A DNA stretch of 52,382 bases from Pleurotus djamor (GCA_029747585.1 JAPEVF010000307.1:1-52382); one strand, 5' to 3'. Positions 34,847 to 47,600 are shown, numbered from the stretch's first letter. A program made the numbers and translations. Notes: generated by a model from the sequence alone, not told the origin.

Positions 34847-36050
34847 TCATGTTACAGTAACTATGTCACCCTTGCCGTCCTTTAGGATGACCAACTCGCA
34901 CTCAATCTTCTCTCCCGTGTCCATGCACACGACATCCGTAGGATCCGTGCTGCTAACTCTGATTTGTCTTCGCTCGAAGAATGACCTTCCGAGAACAACA
35001 TCGAAGTGGGGCTCTTCTGATAGGTACACAGGCATGACGGTCACCTGTGGGCCGCTACCTCCTTTGGACTTGCCATTGGCATGGGATCGTGTGCGTTCTG
35101 CAGGAGGAGGTGGGTCATCGGGGTGGGTTGAAAAGGTCGAGGATGGGATCAACGTGATGGGCCATTTCCCAATGTTCACCAAACCCCCATATCCATATAA
35201 ACCAGGAGTAGCGTCTTCCGGAATAAACCCATGTCTCTGGGCGAATTTTCGGGAGATGTAAACATGTCGATATCCGGACTTCAACAACATTCGTACTATG
35301 ATGACGTTAGCCCTCCATATGCACTATAAGGATGCAGTCTTACCGTTCTTTACTGGCCCTATACTGCCCATCACCGTGCGGACACCATTCTCACTGTGGA
35401 ACTTCTCAAAGTCTTTCCGGAACTGCAGAAGGCCGTCGGTAGCAGCTTGCTCCTGCTTGCTCGCCTTTGTGCGTCGGGTTGCCATACTTCCCCCGCCATG
35501 AGAAGACCTTGAGGCCGAACGCGAGGTAGGTAATTGCAAAGACGATGCGCGAAACGCGTAGTAGGATGGATTCAAATAGGCAGGTGGGGTCGGCAGAGGC
35601 TGGGAGGGATCGTGGAGATACAACGTGGGTGTACTTGGTGCCGCTGAAGAGGGAACGGAGGAGGTCGATGCTCCTTCCTTGTTGGACTCTTGTCGCCGCC
35701 AGTTGAATATCGTGTAATCTGATTCTACAGACCGACTTGAGCATTCCTCTGGAACTCATCTTTCGAGCAAGGCATTGTGCGTACCGTCATCGAGGTTCCA
35801 AACAGACTCCCGAAACTCATACTTGAGCCAACCTGGTCCTACGCGTTTGCCATGATAATCGGTGTGGCCTTTACGGCTCAGCTTGTCGTACAACGTTTGC
35901 AAGGTCTCTTCAGTGGCTGCACATGAGTGGCGTTAGCATGACCCTTGAACGGGAGACAAAGACTAAAACAGAAGGTGAAGCACTTGAGTGAACAATTGCA
36001 AACGACGACGTCGGTGTGTGGACATTCAGAATGGGAGGCTCTGGAGACAT
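34847..36050 (-). CDS. Retropepsin-fold protein without the catalytic Asp
   Basis: Starts MSPEPPILNVHTPTSSFAIV at 36050; introns at about 35919-35984, 35758-35789 and 35295-35342 were fitted by frame. N-terminal half: ETLQTLYDKLSRKGHTDYHG and VGPGWLKYEFRESVWNLDD, which look like a small globular domain, then a Ser/Pro-rich linker and a basic patch (ATRRTKASKQEQ). The C-terminal half has the retropepsin pattern: strand and loop VRMLLKSGYRHVYISRKFAQ, flap-like LYGYGG, and the late DVVLGRSFFERRQIRV (compare the LGRD/LGMDFL element of retropepsins). The position of the catalytic Asp in D-S/T-G is Lys (KSG), so cleavage by the usual mechanism is not expected. I do not know an assigned function. 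TGA is at 34847-34849. Confidence 0.6.
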
Positions 36051-36217
36051 ACTAAGGTAGGACAAGGAAGAGCACGAAGCGACGATCACTCGAAATGGTG
36101 GATGAAGATCAAGCTGTTGCAGTCTCTCGTAACCAAACAACCAATGTCCTGTTCAGTTAACGGACACGGTCATCCCAAAGGAAGAACCATGATATACGGA
36201 CAGTACATTTACACAAA

Positions 36218-37117
36218 CTAGAGAAAATAGATATAACACCAAGATGGGGAAAAGTGTAGTTCTACTTCTGGGTGTTCTCTCTCGCCTGTGCTTTTACTCG
36301 TTTCCTAGAACGACCGTAAGAACACATACGCGCTTGCATGGATACAGATGACTCACTCGTATGCAACCTTGTCGTTTCTAGATGGTTCATCAGTAAGAGT
36401 CATGGGAGGATCATACGCGATACGAACTTGAACATAGTGTAAGCATCGCTCTGCGCAGGATCACCAATATTGGGATCATCCAACAAATCCTGTATACCGA
36501 GGACAATCTTGGCGACACCTCATATTCATTTCGTTGCAACGGAAGGACTGATTCGCACTCACCTGCTTGATCGTGATAGCGGGCTTCCATCCCTTCTCTT
36601 CATCCAGAATAGACAGACACACGGTACCGGAGGGATAAACATTGGGATGGAAAAGTGGTGGAGTGAATTTACCTGTGAATAAATAGTCAGAGTGGCGAAG
36701 ACAATCTCAATCAAGGACGCGTACATTTGGGCGGCTTGGACGGGTAATCTACGTTGTTCAAAGTCATATCAAGACGGCGTCATTCAGGAAGCGTGCAATT
36801 GTGATCACCTTCAGGAAACGCCATGTTGAGCTTGTAAATGCCACCTTCCCAAGGAGTCTGAAAGGCACGAGAATGGTCATTTAAACATAGCCGTAGGAGA
36901 GACACGGAGCGTACGTTTGGCTTTCCAGGAATACCCACTTCCCACTCAAGCAAGTTCAATGAGCCATCGGCAGCCTTCAGCGGTTTGGCGTAGAACCCCT
37001 ACGGAGCGCGTCAATATACAACTAAGCGCGACGACAGTGAAACTACAATACAAAAGGATGGTCTTTACGCCACTGTTTGCGTTCTTCTGCTAGACGAGGA
37101 CGACAAATTCCAGACAT
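36218..37117 (-). CDS. UBC9: SUMO-conjugating enzyme UBC9
   Basis: E2 of the SUMO pathway. Starts [20 protein letters not shown] at 37117; then [40 protein letters not shown] and the catalytic block [20 protein letters not shown] with the active-site Cys and HPN motif, then [20 protein letters not shown] and [16 protein letters not shown] 3' intron joins to [18 protein letters not shown], after which the frame continues [15 protein letters not shown] to TAG at 36218-36220. That gives about 14 residues more than the usual 157-158. The extension may be real or may mean the last splice is used differently. All catalytic residues are intact. Confidence 0.95.
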
Positions 37118-37252
37118 GGAGATGGTGGTGGTACGAGTTCAAAGAGCAAGTTTCGGACTAAGGCCACAAATTAGAGTTCTTCGATCACAACCGTCACGTG
37201 GCATGCATCTTCAAAAGCAGTGGCGAGGCTACAACAGCGTATCGGACAAAAA

Positions 37253-37797
37253 CTACACAAACTCCCTCTCAATAGCAACTTTGATCGTCGCTATTTGGCT
37301 CTGCAACTCCCTCGTCTCACTAGTCGTAACACTAGCCGCAATTACAGGCCTGGAAACATCACAGGCGCGACCGAGCGCCGCTTTTGACGGAACAAAGATA
37401 TATGGGACGTTCTGCGGAAGGATTGCTTATTAGATCGCCGAAAATGGGGCCATACGCCATAGCACGAACCTTTTCTTCGCAGAGAAGAGGCAAATGAAGC
37501 AAAATTTCGATGGGTTCCGTGTCAGCCGTGAGCACGATGAACTCGGCAATACCACGATTCAACGTCTTGGTAGCTGTGGATCGATGGTAAGTAACAGCAT
37601 TACGAGTTGAAGCGAGGGTATACGGACTTTCGTTGGCCCCCTTTTTGAGCTGTTTGTATTGTCCTGCCTGTTGGACGAGCTCGAGTATCTGCAGAAGAAA
37701 TCTGAGTATGTAGATGCAAGAAAAATAAGCAGTCACGTACTTGGTTGGTGAGATCGGCATTAGCAAGAGGCCAAGCTTTTCCGTGTTGGTTTTCCAT
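37253..37797 (-). CDS. SNU13: SNU13/15.5K U4 snRNP and box C/D snoRNP protein
   Basis: L7Ae-family protein that binds K-turns in U4 snRNA and box C/D snoRNAs. Starts [20 protein letters not shown] at 37797, then [19 protein letters not shown]. An intron of about 60 nt follows, and then [55 protein letters not shown] and [15 protein letters not shown] is at 37253-37255. The sequence follows human 15.5K almost residue by residue ([20 protein letters not shown] in human). Divergent from the GGCT-type gene with 288 bp between starts. Confidence 0.96.
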
Positions 37798-38084
37798 TGT
37801 TAGTTATAGGAGGAGTAGACGACCTCAACGATGAAGGATCCTTGGTCAAAAGGTTTGAAGGCAACTTGAAGGCAACAAAAAAANTCAGTCGCATTTCAGG
37901 AGACACTCGCTGACGTAATCCGGGCGCTTAACGATATTAGATTTAGAACCTGCCCCAGTGCGCTCGCATGATTCAGGATGTTGGGAAGAAATGAGGACAA
38001 CAGCTTCTTCCAATAGCGTCCAGGTGCGCGTCTCCAATATTCTCCCCCTTCTTATCACTGGATCGCTTCACGTACAGGCGAAAC

Positions 38085-38561
38085 ATGGCATCTTTGAATG
38101 AGATATTGTATTTTGGCTACGGAAGCAACATGTGGTTAGATCAAATGCATCGCAGATGCCCCGACTCCCCGTATGCTGGTATAGCCATCCTGAAGGACTG
38201 GCGCTGGTTTATCAATGACCGTGGATACGCCAATGTCATACCTTCCCCTGGAGACGTCGTCTATGGCCTTGTCTTCAGGCTCAGCCAGTCAGATGAACGG
38301 TCGCTCGATGTGTACGAGGGTGTACCGGAATCATACATCAAGAAGATGTTATCCGTGGAATACATGGCACACCCAAGGGAACCTTTACCTGTATCTGAAA
38401 CCATCGATGCACTGGTATACGTCGATGAAATCCGACAGCACGATGACAAGCCGGTCCACGAATACATCTATCGCATGAACATGGCCATCGGTGATGCCGT
38501 GAAGGAGGGAGTCCCTCAGGAGTACGTGGAGAAATACTTGCGCCCGTTCATCCCTTCCTAG
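38085..38561 (+). CDS. Gamma-glutamylcyclotransferase-like protein
   Basis: Intronless, 158 residues. It has the GGCT/AIG2 fold signatures: YFGYGSNMW with the substrate-binding YGSN loop at residues 9-14, then [20 protein letters not shown] and [32 protein letters not shown] carries the Glu expected to act as catalytic base. Family members cleave gamma-glutamyl dipeptides to 5-oxoproline, or serve in glutathione breakdown; which substrate applies here cannot be read from sequence. The stop lies 90 bp from the PRE2 stop (convergent). Confidence 0.85.
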   Translation: MASLNEILYFGYGSNMWLDQMHRRCPDSPYAGIAILKDWRWFINDRGYANVIPSPGDVVYGLVFRLSQSDERSLDVYEGVPESYIKKMLSVEYMAHPREPLPVSETIDALVYVDEIRQHDDKPVHEYIYRMNMAIGDAVKEGVPQEYVEKYLRPFIPS

Positions 38562-38650
38562 CAAAACAGTTACGATTGTATATCGTCTTTGTCGCGCAGG
38601 GGATGCGTAATCGTGTTGGGAAAGAATACAAAAGATGATACACAGCATGT

Positions 38651-39867
38651 TTACGAGCTTCGGCCTTCAACGCGAACTTCATATCCGTACCCAGCGTTAG
38701 TTGATCCTGGTACGTCGCCTGGGCCATCGTAGTGCAGCTTGGAGATATCGTAATTTCCTGGATACCATGTGAGTCAAGCTTCATAAACGGAGCAAAGATA
38801 CGAAACGAACCAATGAAGCGCCAGCCGTCTTCCTTGACATGGTACAGGTTACATGAGTTTCCAGAGAAGGCATCACGATGTCCGGCTGCGTAGATGCTTC
38901 GACGTCCGAGTTCTTGGGCTTCTTCATCGGAGAGATCCCAGTGGTAACCTTGATCCAGGACACCATAGGCGAACGTGCTACCTGATCCGACAGAGAACAA
39001 ATCACCCTTCAAGCGAGTACCATCTGAGTCGACGTAGAAAATGGCGGGTCCCTGAACAACATATTGGGCGAGAGCTGGGTGAAGCAGATATTTGATTGAC
39101 GCACCGTCTTGTCCCAACCACAAATCATAGTTCCCTAGAGTGACAAGGTGAGTGTAATTATTGATTTAGGTGTGAATGAACCCACCATACTGAGGCCCAT
39201 GCCTTTATACCCATAGACGAGGTTGCTGAGATATTTGCTTGCAGCGGACACAGAGATTCGTTCTCTGTTTCGGAGTTCGTGGAGGCGGCAGTGAATTCCA
39301 AGGTAAGTCTCCCAGTACTGACAGTCAGCTATAATTATGTCAGTTCCGATTACGCGTCTCATACGTGGAGGTACTGACCAGCACCACCAGCCATAGTACC
39401 AAGCAAGTAAGGGTTAATCTCAATGACCTTTTTCACAGTTCCAGATGCTAAAAGCGGTCAGAGGGGAAAGCTCACAGATATCGTTTACTCACCAACATAG
39501 CTACCCGCAGTAGCTCGAGAGTCTACGGCGACGATGACGCCACCCTTGAATCTGAATGCCAAAGTTGTAGTTCCATGTTGTATTTTGATCCTGCAGTTGG
39601 GGTCGGCGGCGTCATCGGTATGGAGTCTGAGGAAAGAGGTTGGCTGCAGTATACAATGAGCGAGCGAAGGAATTTCTAGTTGGTAGAACTCACATCGGGC
39701 ACCGATGGGACAGAGAAAGTCGGTACGCCCTTTGCGAGGGTACCGAAGCCTGCTTGCGACCCCCAAGCGGCATCAGAGAACTCATCGTCCTCCATAGCGG
39801 CCGAGCGAGCCTTTGAGAGCTCTGAGCCAGCACTTGTGGCCGAAAAACGCGATGCAAATGTGTTCAT
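38651..39867 (-). CDS. PRE2: 20S proteasome subunit beta-5 (PRE2), chymotrypsin-like
   Basis: Starts [20 protein letters not shown] at 39867 with a propeptide of about 70 residues. Mature subunit begins at the Thr of [30 protein letters not shown] (Asp17), TMAGGAADCQYWE and the Lys33 region are in place. Further blocks: [40 protein letters not shown] and [17 protein letters not shown]. The last intron then leads to [15 protein letters not shown] and VRVEGRSS, stop TAA at 38651-38653. The final exon replaces a longer unspliced frame. Start is 190 bp from the divergent SAC-domain gene. Confidence 0.95.
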
Positions 39868-40056
39868 GTCGAGAGAGAATGGATATTGGACGATCAAGGT
39901 GACGCGGCGCGTTCTTGCCAAGTCCGGACGAGCAAGCAAGGCCAAACAGTCTATATCCCATATTGGGCGCCAAAGGGACCCATTACACCACACTCGTTAC
40001 CCTAACCCTCTGTCTATGCCGCAGGACAGAATCGCTCGTCGTCGCCAGCTGCAGCG

Positions 40057-43000
40057 ATGAAGAGCTTTTTTGCAAAGGCGAAGAAGCCGTTCACCCCAAA
40101 GCCTCCGTCCAACAAAGCTCCCGAGGCAACCTCTGCTCATCAGGCGCATACTGGACTCCAGCCCAAATACACTATTCCCCCAGTGCCACATCCGTCTCCG
40201 TATGCATATATCGCACTCCTCGCGACACCCCGGGGGCTCTTGATACGGCCACACGATGTCAAGCATCCTTCGAACCATGTCGTGCTTCGCTGGGGCAAAC
40301 ATCTTGTCGTTGAGGAACTGGACGGCTCGGGGGACTCAGATAGCGCAGAGTGGACGCGATCTTCCATAGCGTATGGAATTGTTGGCGTATTAGAACTCTT
40401 CTCTGGTAGGCAAAAACTTTCGTTTTCTCTACATGTCGTCCAATCTCCTGCCATAGGACCTTTTCTCCTTGTAATATCGTCTAGAGTAGATGCTGGACAT
40501 TGTGAGTTTTGCAATATTTGATCAGACTTCGTGCATCCAATGCATCGTTAATTTCAGTGCTCGAATCCACCCATGCTGTATATGGGCTCAAGGGTGTCAT
40601 GGCCATCCCTCTGAGCGAGGAAAGCATTGCTCAAGCCGCGCTTGAAGCACTCTCCGCTCGCAACATGGCCGTTTCTCGTCTTTCCCTACTACCAACAGCA
40701 GAAACTGCGACCTCTTTCGCCTCTTTAGGTGACCCTACCTCGAATAGTTCCTCCCAAGGGAGCCCTCGTGTGCAGTTTGCTTCGGTGGATCAAGTCAAAG
40801 AGGTCACACCCATTGAAGAAGAACGAATGTTAACCGCAGAGCCTGGTGCCCTAACGGTAGAACGCTCGACTTCTCCAACACCCTCATCGACTTCTGTTGC
40901 TTCGTCGGATAATTCTGCAATATTCTCTCCAGTTGTCAAGACTGTCACGGACAGACTATCATTTTGGGGTAGATTGTCCAAACGGTCTCCATCTTTCAAG
41001 TCGCCCGACTCAGATCCCCAAGTCGCTCAAGCGAATCTCGAGTCTGAACTTCCTTCTCCTCCCCTCAGCCCCCGCTTGGAACCTCATGCACTAGACGAGA
41101 TTGTCCAAAATGGCAAAGGAGAGCCTCACGAAGTCATCAATACCATTATATCGTCTGCCGCACCCCCTCCAGAAACTCCTGAGGCAACGAACTCCGAGCT
41201 CGAAGCTAAGATCATCAGGGAATGTATAAGGGAATACACCAAAGGTGGAATGTATTTTGCCTACAGTTTTGGTACGCCTGCTTCCTCTTCGGCTTCAGGT
41301 GTCAAATTATCACCCCATGAATTAGATATCACACGCTCGTTACAACATAAACAGTCACTCCTTGACAAGAGTCAGAAGCAGAAGGCCCTTCTTGTCGACC
41401 TGAACGCTATTGCCTCCTCCGAAATCAATGACGCCACGCAAGTTGCACTCGCTGAACCCAATCCTACACTCCCTTTGTGGCGTAGAGTTGATAAGCAGTT
41501 TTGGTGGAATGAATCGCTATCCAAACCATTCATTGATGCAGGAGTCAGTTTCCTACCGTTTAAAAAAAAGCTCTGTTCCCTTCTAAACCTCTACTTCGCA
41601 GTTGCATTCTTATGTGCTCCCCATTATGCAAGGTTACTACCAAGTCAGCAGTTTCCCGTTACCCCTGGAATCTCCTGGTTCAGATGCGCCTGATACCACT
41701 ACCGTTGACTATATCATCATGTCACGTCGATCAAGACATCGGGCTGGTCTGAGATATCAGCGAAGAGGAATTGACGATTCCGCCCATGTGGCTAATTTCG
41801 TGGAAACAGAGACAATCATGAGAGTGGACGTAAGTATCCGCCATTGCACATAGGCTGTCCTTGACGGGTTTTTTTCAGCGCGAGGGAACTTGCAACGTAT
41901 TTAGTTACGTGCAAATCCGAGGCTCTAGTAGGTCCCTGCTTCTTTCTTCTTCGGGTTTTTGAGCTCATATGCTTCCCATCCAGTTCCGTTGTATTGGATG
42001 CAGAGTGGCTATGGACTCAAACCGCCGCCTCTTATCGCTCCCGATAGGACACATTCTGAACAAATGGATGCTCTTCGACGCCATTTCCTCCGAACCGTCC
42101 CTCAATATGGGCCCCACGTAAGCCTATCCTCTGTTCTCTCCGACTTTACACTCATAGCAACGGTGAACTCTGCCGTAGACTATCGTGAACCTGGCAGAGA
42201 AGCAAGGCAAAGAAGGTCCCATTACTACCAGTTATAGAGAATGTGTGACTGAGCTGGACTCCAAGGATATTCGGTGAGCGCAAGGGGCGACCTTCAATGA
42301 CCCCAATATCTCATCAAGCCTTCCAGATATAATGAATATGACTTCCACCACGAAACCAAAGGGATGCGGTATGTACCTTGACTTGGATTCATCTGAAAAT
42401 CACATATGACCTCCGCTCAGATATGAGAAACTAACAGGACTCGTCGAAAGTATGGAACGTACATTTGATCAACAAGGGTGAGTATTCGCATCTTGCTTCA
42501 TTTCTAACGGGGTTATATGGCCTTTCAGGTTCTTCTGGATTTCCGGGAAGGCCATACTTTCTTCACAAACAGGCGTTTTTCGGGTCAATTGCATCGACTG
42601 TTTGGATAGGACGAATGTCGTTCAGGTGTGCCTTGATGATTCCTCGCGCTGCCAGTAGCGATTGAATGTTTCTTGGTGCAGTCTGCCTTCGCGCGATACA
42701 TCCTAAATAAGCAGCTCAGTGCAGTGGCCTTGCTGAATCGTTCGTCTACCGACGTTAGATCAGAAGTCAATCTCATCTTCAACGATGGTATGCCCATCGA
42801 GCTTCAGACTATGAAGATACTGATTTTTTCCCAGTATGGGCCAACAACGGAGACGCTATCAGTCGAGCATAGTTAGTAGGCATCCCCACAGTACTAACAT
42901 CTAGTACTGACTATCTTCAAACACAGCGCTGGAACTTCCGCGCTGAAGGTATGTGCCTTGAATTAAACATGTCGTTTTATTCGGCCTTACTGACAAGTTC

Positions 43001-44386
43001 CAGGGTGACTTCACTAGGTAGAGCAAAGAAGAGTTCGCTCTGTATTGGTCTGATATATCTGCACAGGACAGGCAAACGAGATTTGAGCGGTATGCTCAAT
43101 GATGGTGTCAATTCGCTGGCGCGGTATGTTTCTTCCTCTCCTCTCCTTCTTTATGAAGCAATTGAAGTTGTTGGGATTCGTTCATAGCATGTATACATCG
43201 ACATTCAGTGACTGGTTTAGCCAGGCCGTCATTGATTTCATGCTTGGCAACCGAGCTCTCTCAGTGTTCTCCGAATTCCTCTTGAAGCTCCAATCGACTG
43301 ATCCCCAAGTCCTCATACGCCTTTCAAAGATTCGTGCTGAGGCTATCGCCACTTCTGCGTCGCGGGTTCTTGATGGGGATGAAATCCTGATATCTGGGTG
43401 GACTCTGTTCTCCCCAGAGAACTTCAACGTCAAGATCGGAGACAAGTTCGAGGAGAAGGTTTTACTCCTTGTGAGTGACGTCGTCAGATGATGACATCCA
43501 TACACTAACTAATTGCCCGATAGACCAAGCTGGCCCTATATGTCGTCGTAGGTGGCTCCCCTGCGTTACAGGGCTTTGAGAGATGAACAGATATCCCAAT
43601 CCAGAGCTATGACTATGCCCTTGAGAAAGTCAAGATGTACACGCGGGTTCCACTAGGCGATATCATCGATATAAGAAAGGGTGCGCTATTCCGTTCCTCT
43701 GCCATTCTCCATCTAAATTTCCCATACAGGCGCATATATTCTCTCGCCACTTGAAGAGGCCAGTCGTGACCCTCTACAAAATGCAGGATTCATGATTTCA
43801 TGGCATAACACTCCCAGCCAGATGACAAGAGTGACGAGTTATTCCATCCGCAACTCGGTAGATCTCCCATCTACACCCCTACCACCTTCCTCCCAACAGC
43901 CTTCCAAAGCAACCTCCGCTCCATCCACGACACGGAGTAGGCCTTTGCTACCCTCAACGTTTACACGACGAGGTTCACAGCTATCCAAGATCCTCAAAGA
44001 CGCGTCGCTAGTGGCAAGTTCTGAGAAGACTTTTGTTGCTTTCAAGGTGCTTCCAATCGATCACAGTCGAATTCGCCAAGGTTCCACTCTGGGAAACGCT
44101 TATGCTGAAGTAGCCGACGAACTCTCTGGCGCGGCAAACTGCAAGGACGCTGCCGACCTAGTTGTGGACACCATATGTCAAGCTTGTGAAGATATCGGTA
44201 ACACTCATAGTGGAATCATTGTTGACGAAGATATCGTCAGGTGTGTGCCCCCCTTGACTTGATTGGTGATAGTGATACCTACCTGATGCTACCTTTTTCG
44301 TCAGTCTCGCTGAAGCTCAGAGAATGACGAGCATGTATGCTAAGATGGAGTACGGACTCAAGCGACTGCTGTGGCTAGGCGGCTGA
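40057..44386 (+). CDS. SAC-domain phosphoinositide phosphatase, Sac2/INPP5F type
   Basis: Starts MKSFFAKAKKPFTPKPPSNK. The SAC domain is split by a long Ser/Pro-rich insertion (residues about 200-400, roughly 40700-41210) and resumes RECIREYTKGGMYFAYSFD, PLWRRVDKQFWWNESLSKPF and IDDSAHVANFVETETIM. The catalytic CX5R is in FRVNCIDCLDRTNVVQSAFA (about 42590). After it come SAVALLNRSSTDVRSEVNLI and a long C-terminal region (SQAVIDFMLGNRALSVFSEF, SGWTLFSPENFNVKIGDKFE) that corresponds to the hSac2 domain of human INPP5F, a PI4P phosphatase of endosomes. Two very small exons lie at 42927-42948 (22 nt) and 43004-43017 (14 nt), giving SALKGDFTRTGK. TGA is at 44384-44386. Substrate preference is inferred by family. 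Confidence 0.9.
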
Positions 44387-44673
44387 ACTCTGCACTTGAC
44401 AACGGACACTTGCTATCAATAGAACTTTCCTTATATACCCCATTTTGCGCATTATATACATGGGAGTAGTAATTATTGGTTATTAACAGCCAACTAATGT
44501 CCCATACTGTAAATAGTTCTTGTCCGTATCCTCAGGCTTGCCACACTAACAAATGAGAGATGTATAAGGCAAAAGTGAAGGAGATAGTGTATCCAAAAAA
44601 GAGAAGAGAAAAATCCAGAGCAGAGTAAAACCAAAGAAAACATGGGATGGAAGACAAACAGAACCTGGCGACG

Positions 44674-47600
44674 TTACCTCAATCCACTATCTCCAAGATC
44701 AATAAACCTTGTGACACGCTTCAACGCCTTTCCATTCTGTACAGGATCCCCTTCTTCGTCCCCATAATCACTTTCATCACCGTCAAATGTACTTCTGGCA
44801 GTATGCGCATGCTTATCGCACAACATTCTCCCATCAACTTCCCAATATTCTTCCAAACGGGTCTTGCAGGGGTATCTAGGGTGTTCGCATAGGAAATGTT
44901 CCGGGTGATATCGATCCCCGGAGTGTGAAACGGCGCATGGGCCTTCGATGGGTTGACCACACATAGCGGCAGCGCAGAGGGATTCGTTTGCTTCGTGATA
45001 ATGATAACGACAGTAGGGTTTCCCGTCAAACACATAAAACGTTTTGTCAGGGAATGGTTTCTAGTAGAGGGGTTAGATTAGCCAGATACGCAACAAAAGA
45101 GCAAAGCACACACCTGGCACGTAAAGCAATTGAAGCATTCCTTATGGTATTTACCCTTGAGCTGACCATCAGAGGAAGATATCGCAGCCGTTTCTATTGG
45201 TCGCTCGCAGCGACGGCACTAACAGAAACCCGGGTGAGCACTTCGAACAGAGATTGATAAAAATGGAATCATACCTTTGGCAAGTAAAGATGCTTCCAGC
45301 AACTCTCGCATAAAACCCCACCATCACCGCCATCCACTGCGATCCACCTGCCATCCTCAATGTGTTTCTTACATTTTACACAAACTTTAATTTTCTTTGC
45401 CTTGGCCACAGCGCTTTTGGCCTTCACTTCGAACTCATGAGCGCTAGCTCCCGAACTTGGGGCGGTCCTGGAGCGAGTGATAGAGGTGGGCAACGGCAGT
45501 TTGACCGAATCACGATCCAGTCCAGGAAGGATTGACCCCCCGGGGACAGTCTTGCTTCGTGTCGGCGCACTCCTCTTGTCCAACAAAGGGTCTGAATTCT
45601 TCGTCACTGTGTCCTCGTTGATGGCAAGATCCTCCATCAAGTTCTCCATGACAGATTCCAGTTCGGAGCCACCACCCATCCCACCAACACGGTCAAGAAG
45701 GGTTAAACCTTTAGAACTCTTCGGGCTATCACGTAACATTCTCTCATCAATATCCTCGTCCGAGTAAATTGAGTTGGTAACGACGCTAACGCGTGCGCGG
45801 TTTGTCGGAAGGTTACGCGGTGTTGGTTTTAGCGAAGTATCACTGTTGGAATCAGAAGAAATCGACGGGAAGCGAATGTGGTTACGTTCATTGCTCGGTT
45901 GAGTGCCGTTACGTAGGATAGATTTCGTTTTGCTGAGAGGTGTAGGTTTGGGGGATGTGTTGACCGTTCCAGGGAAGGGTAGTAACCCTCCTTCAGAGAA
46001 CGAATCGCCTTCATCGCCCGAATCAGCGTAGGCCAACCCCATTTCATCGCCAAAAGACGGGGAAGCTGGGATCGATGCTAAGGGCGTGTCTTTCTGCACC
46101 GTTGAAGTTGACGTTGTCGTATTCGACCGTTGACGCGTCATTCCAGTTCTGGCAGAGTAAGACGAAGCTGATGATGCAGAGCGAGAGGCTGCTGGGGAGG
46201 AAGGTAGACCATTGGACGCCGTAGAGGCAGATCGACTCCGGTTGAGCGGAGAAGGGGCTCCAGCAGAGCCATTAGAGTCACTGGTAGCTGATTTATCCAG
46301 ATCCCTATTATTTGAGTCGTAAATTATATCATTAGTCGGGGCAGGCGATCCCGGCAGTCCTTTCTTGTATTTCTCAAAGAAAGGGAGGCGGGACGTGGCT
46401 AGAGGGGTAATGGGACCTGCCGACGAGGAGTTTGACGAAGGAGAGGTAGACATGGTAGAAACTGGGAGAGAAGTGTTAAGAGGGGGTATTTGAGGCATAT
46501 TGGTATTGGGTATTGCAACAGGCGAGGTCGCCTGGTTGGTATTATATCCAGGAGAAGGGGTCCGTCGTTGTGAGGCTTGTGGCGTCGACGATTGGGAACG
46601 GAAAGAAAGAGGAGAAGGTGGTGTTAATTGGACTATGAAAGAGGTATCAGAGTGTTGCTCATCGACTCTGCAAAGATAACCATACCTCCTGCTCTAGCGT
46701 GTGGATTACTAAACTCTGCTGCTTGCGTATTCAGATACGCGGGGGCGTTTTGACGAAACGGTGTTCCTCTACCGTCCATCATCCCATCTGGAGGACCTCC
46801 AGGACTACCATACATCCCTTGGGCATTATGAGGCAAGGCAAACATGGCGGCTCGAGCCGCAGCGGCGAAACCTCGTCTCCCCACGCCNGCCATTCCCGCC
46901 TCGCCTCCAGACTTNGTATCAATGAGCTCTGAATTAGGAGCCGCTTCTGCGATGGGCGGAGGACCGTATGCATTNGANGGCTCTGGCGTTGGCGGCGGAC
47001 GTGGAACGGGGTATGAACCCTGACGAGGAGGTGGTATAAACGGGGAAGGTCCACGTCCTGGGCTAATAGAAGGCGGTGGAAAGTTGTTAGATGGAGTGCG
47101 AGCGCGTGCGTCAAAGCTTGGGCGGGCAGACTGGTCCGATGGAGTGCGTGCGCGTGAATCTAGGCTGGGGCGTGATCCGACATTGTTTGAAGGGGTCCTT
47201 GCACGAGTATCCAAGCTTGGCCGAGAGGTAGTGAGTGGTGAAGAGTTAGTTGGCGATGAGCTGAAGTTGTTCGAGGGCGTTCGCGTCCTGAATGCATCAA
47301 CAGGCGAAGTTGCGGTACGACTGGAAGGTCCGGGTGCTGGTGGGGGTGGAAAACGAGGCGGAGAGGAAGGCGCATTCGAACTGATGCGTGGCGAGTTTCC
47401 TCTTCTCGGTATGCTTGAGCCAGACGATACGGAGCTTGCTGGGGAGGGCGTCCGCGAAGTTGCATTCACGAGGTTCTGCAGTCGAGTGGGGAGGAGTGCG
47501 GTTGCAGCAGCCGATGAGAAAGCTGGTTTGGGCAGCGTCGGGGCAGTTTTTTTGCTGCGTTGGGATTGGAGGTGGTGCTGAGCAGACATGATCTCCAAGT

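Noticed and set aside
37870..37885. A7+N run upstream of SNU13 as a possible frame break
   Set aside because: It is in the noncoding interval between SNU13 and the GGCT-type gene.
47084..47581. 165-codon plus-strand frame opposite the LIM gene
   Set aside because: A mirror of the GC-rich, Ser/Pro-coding repeat on the other strand.
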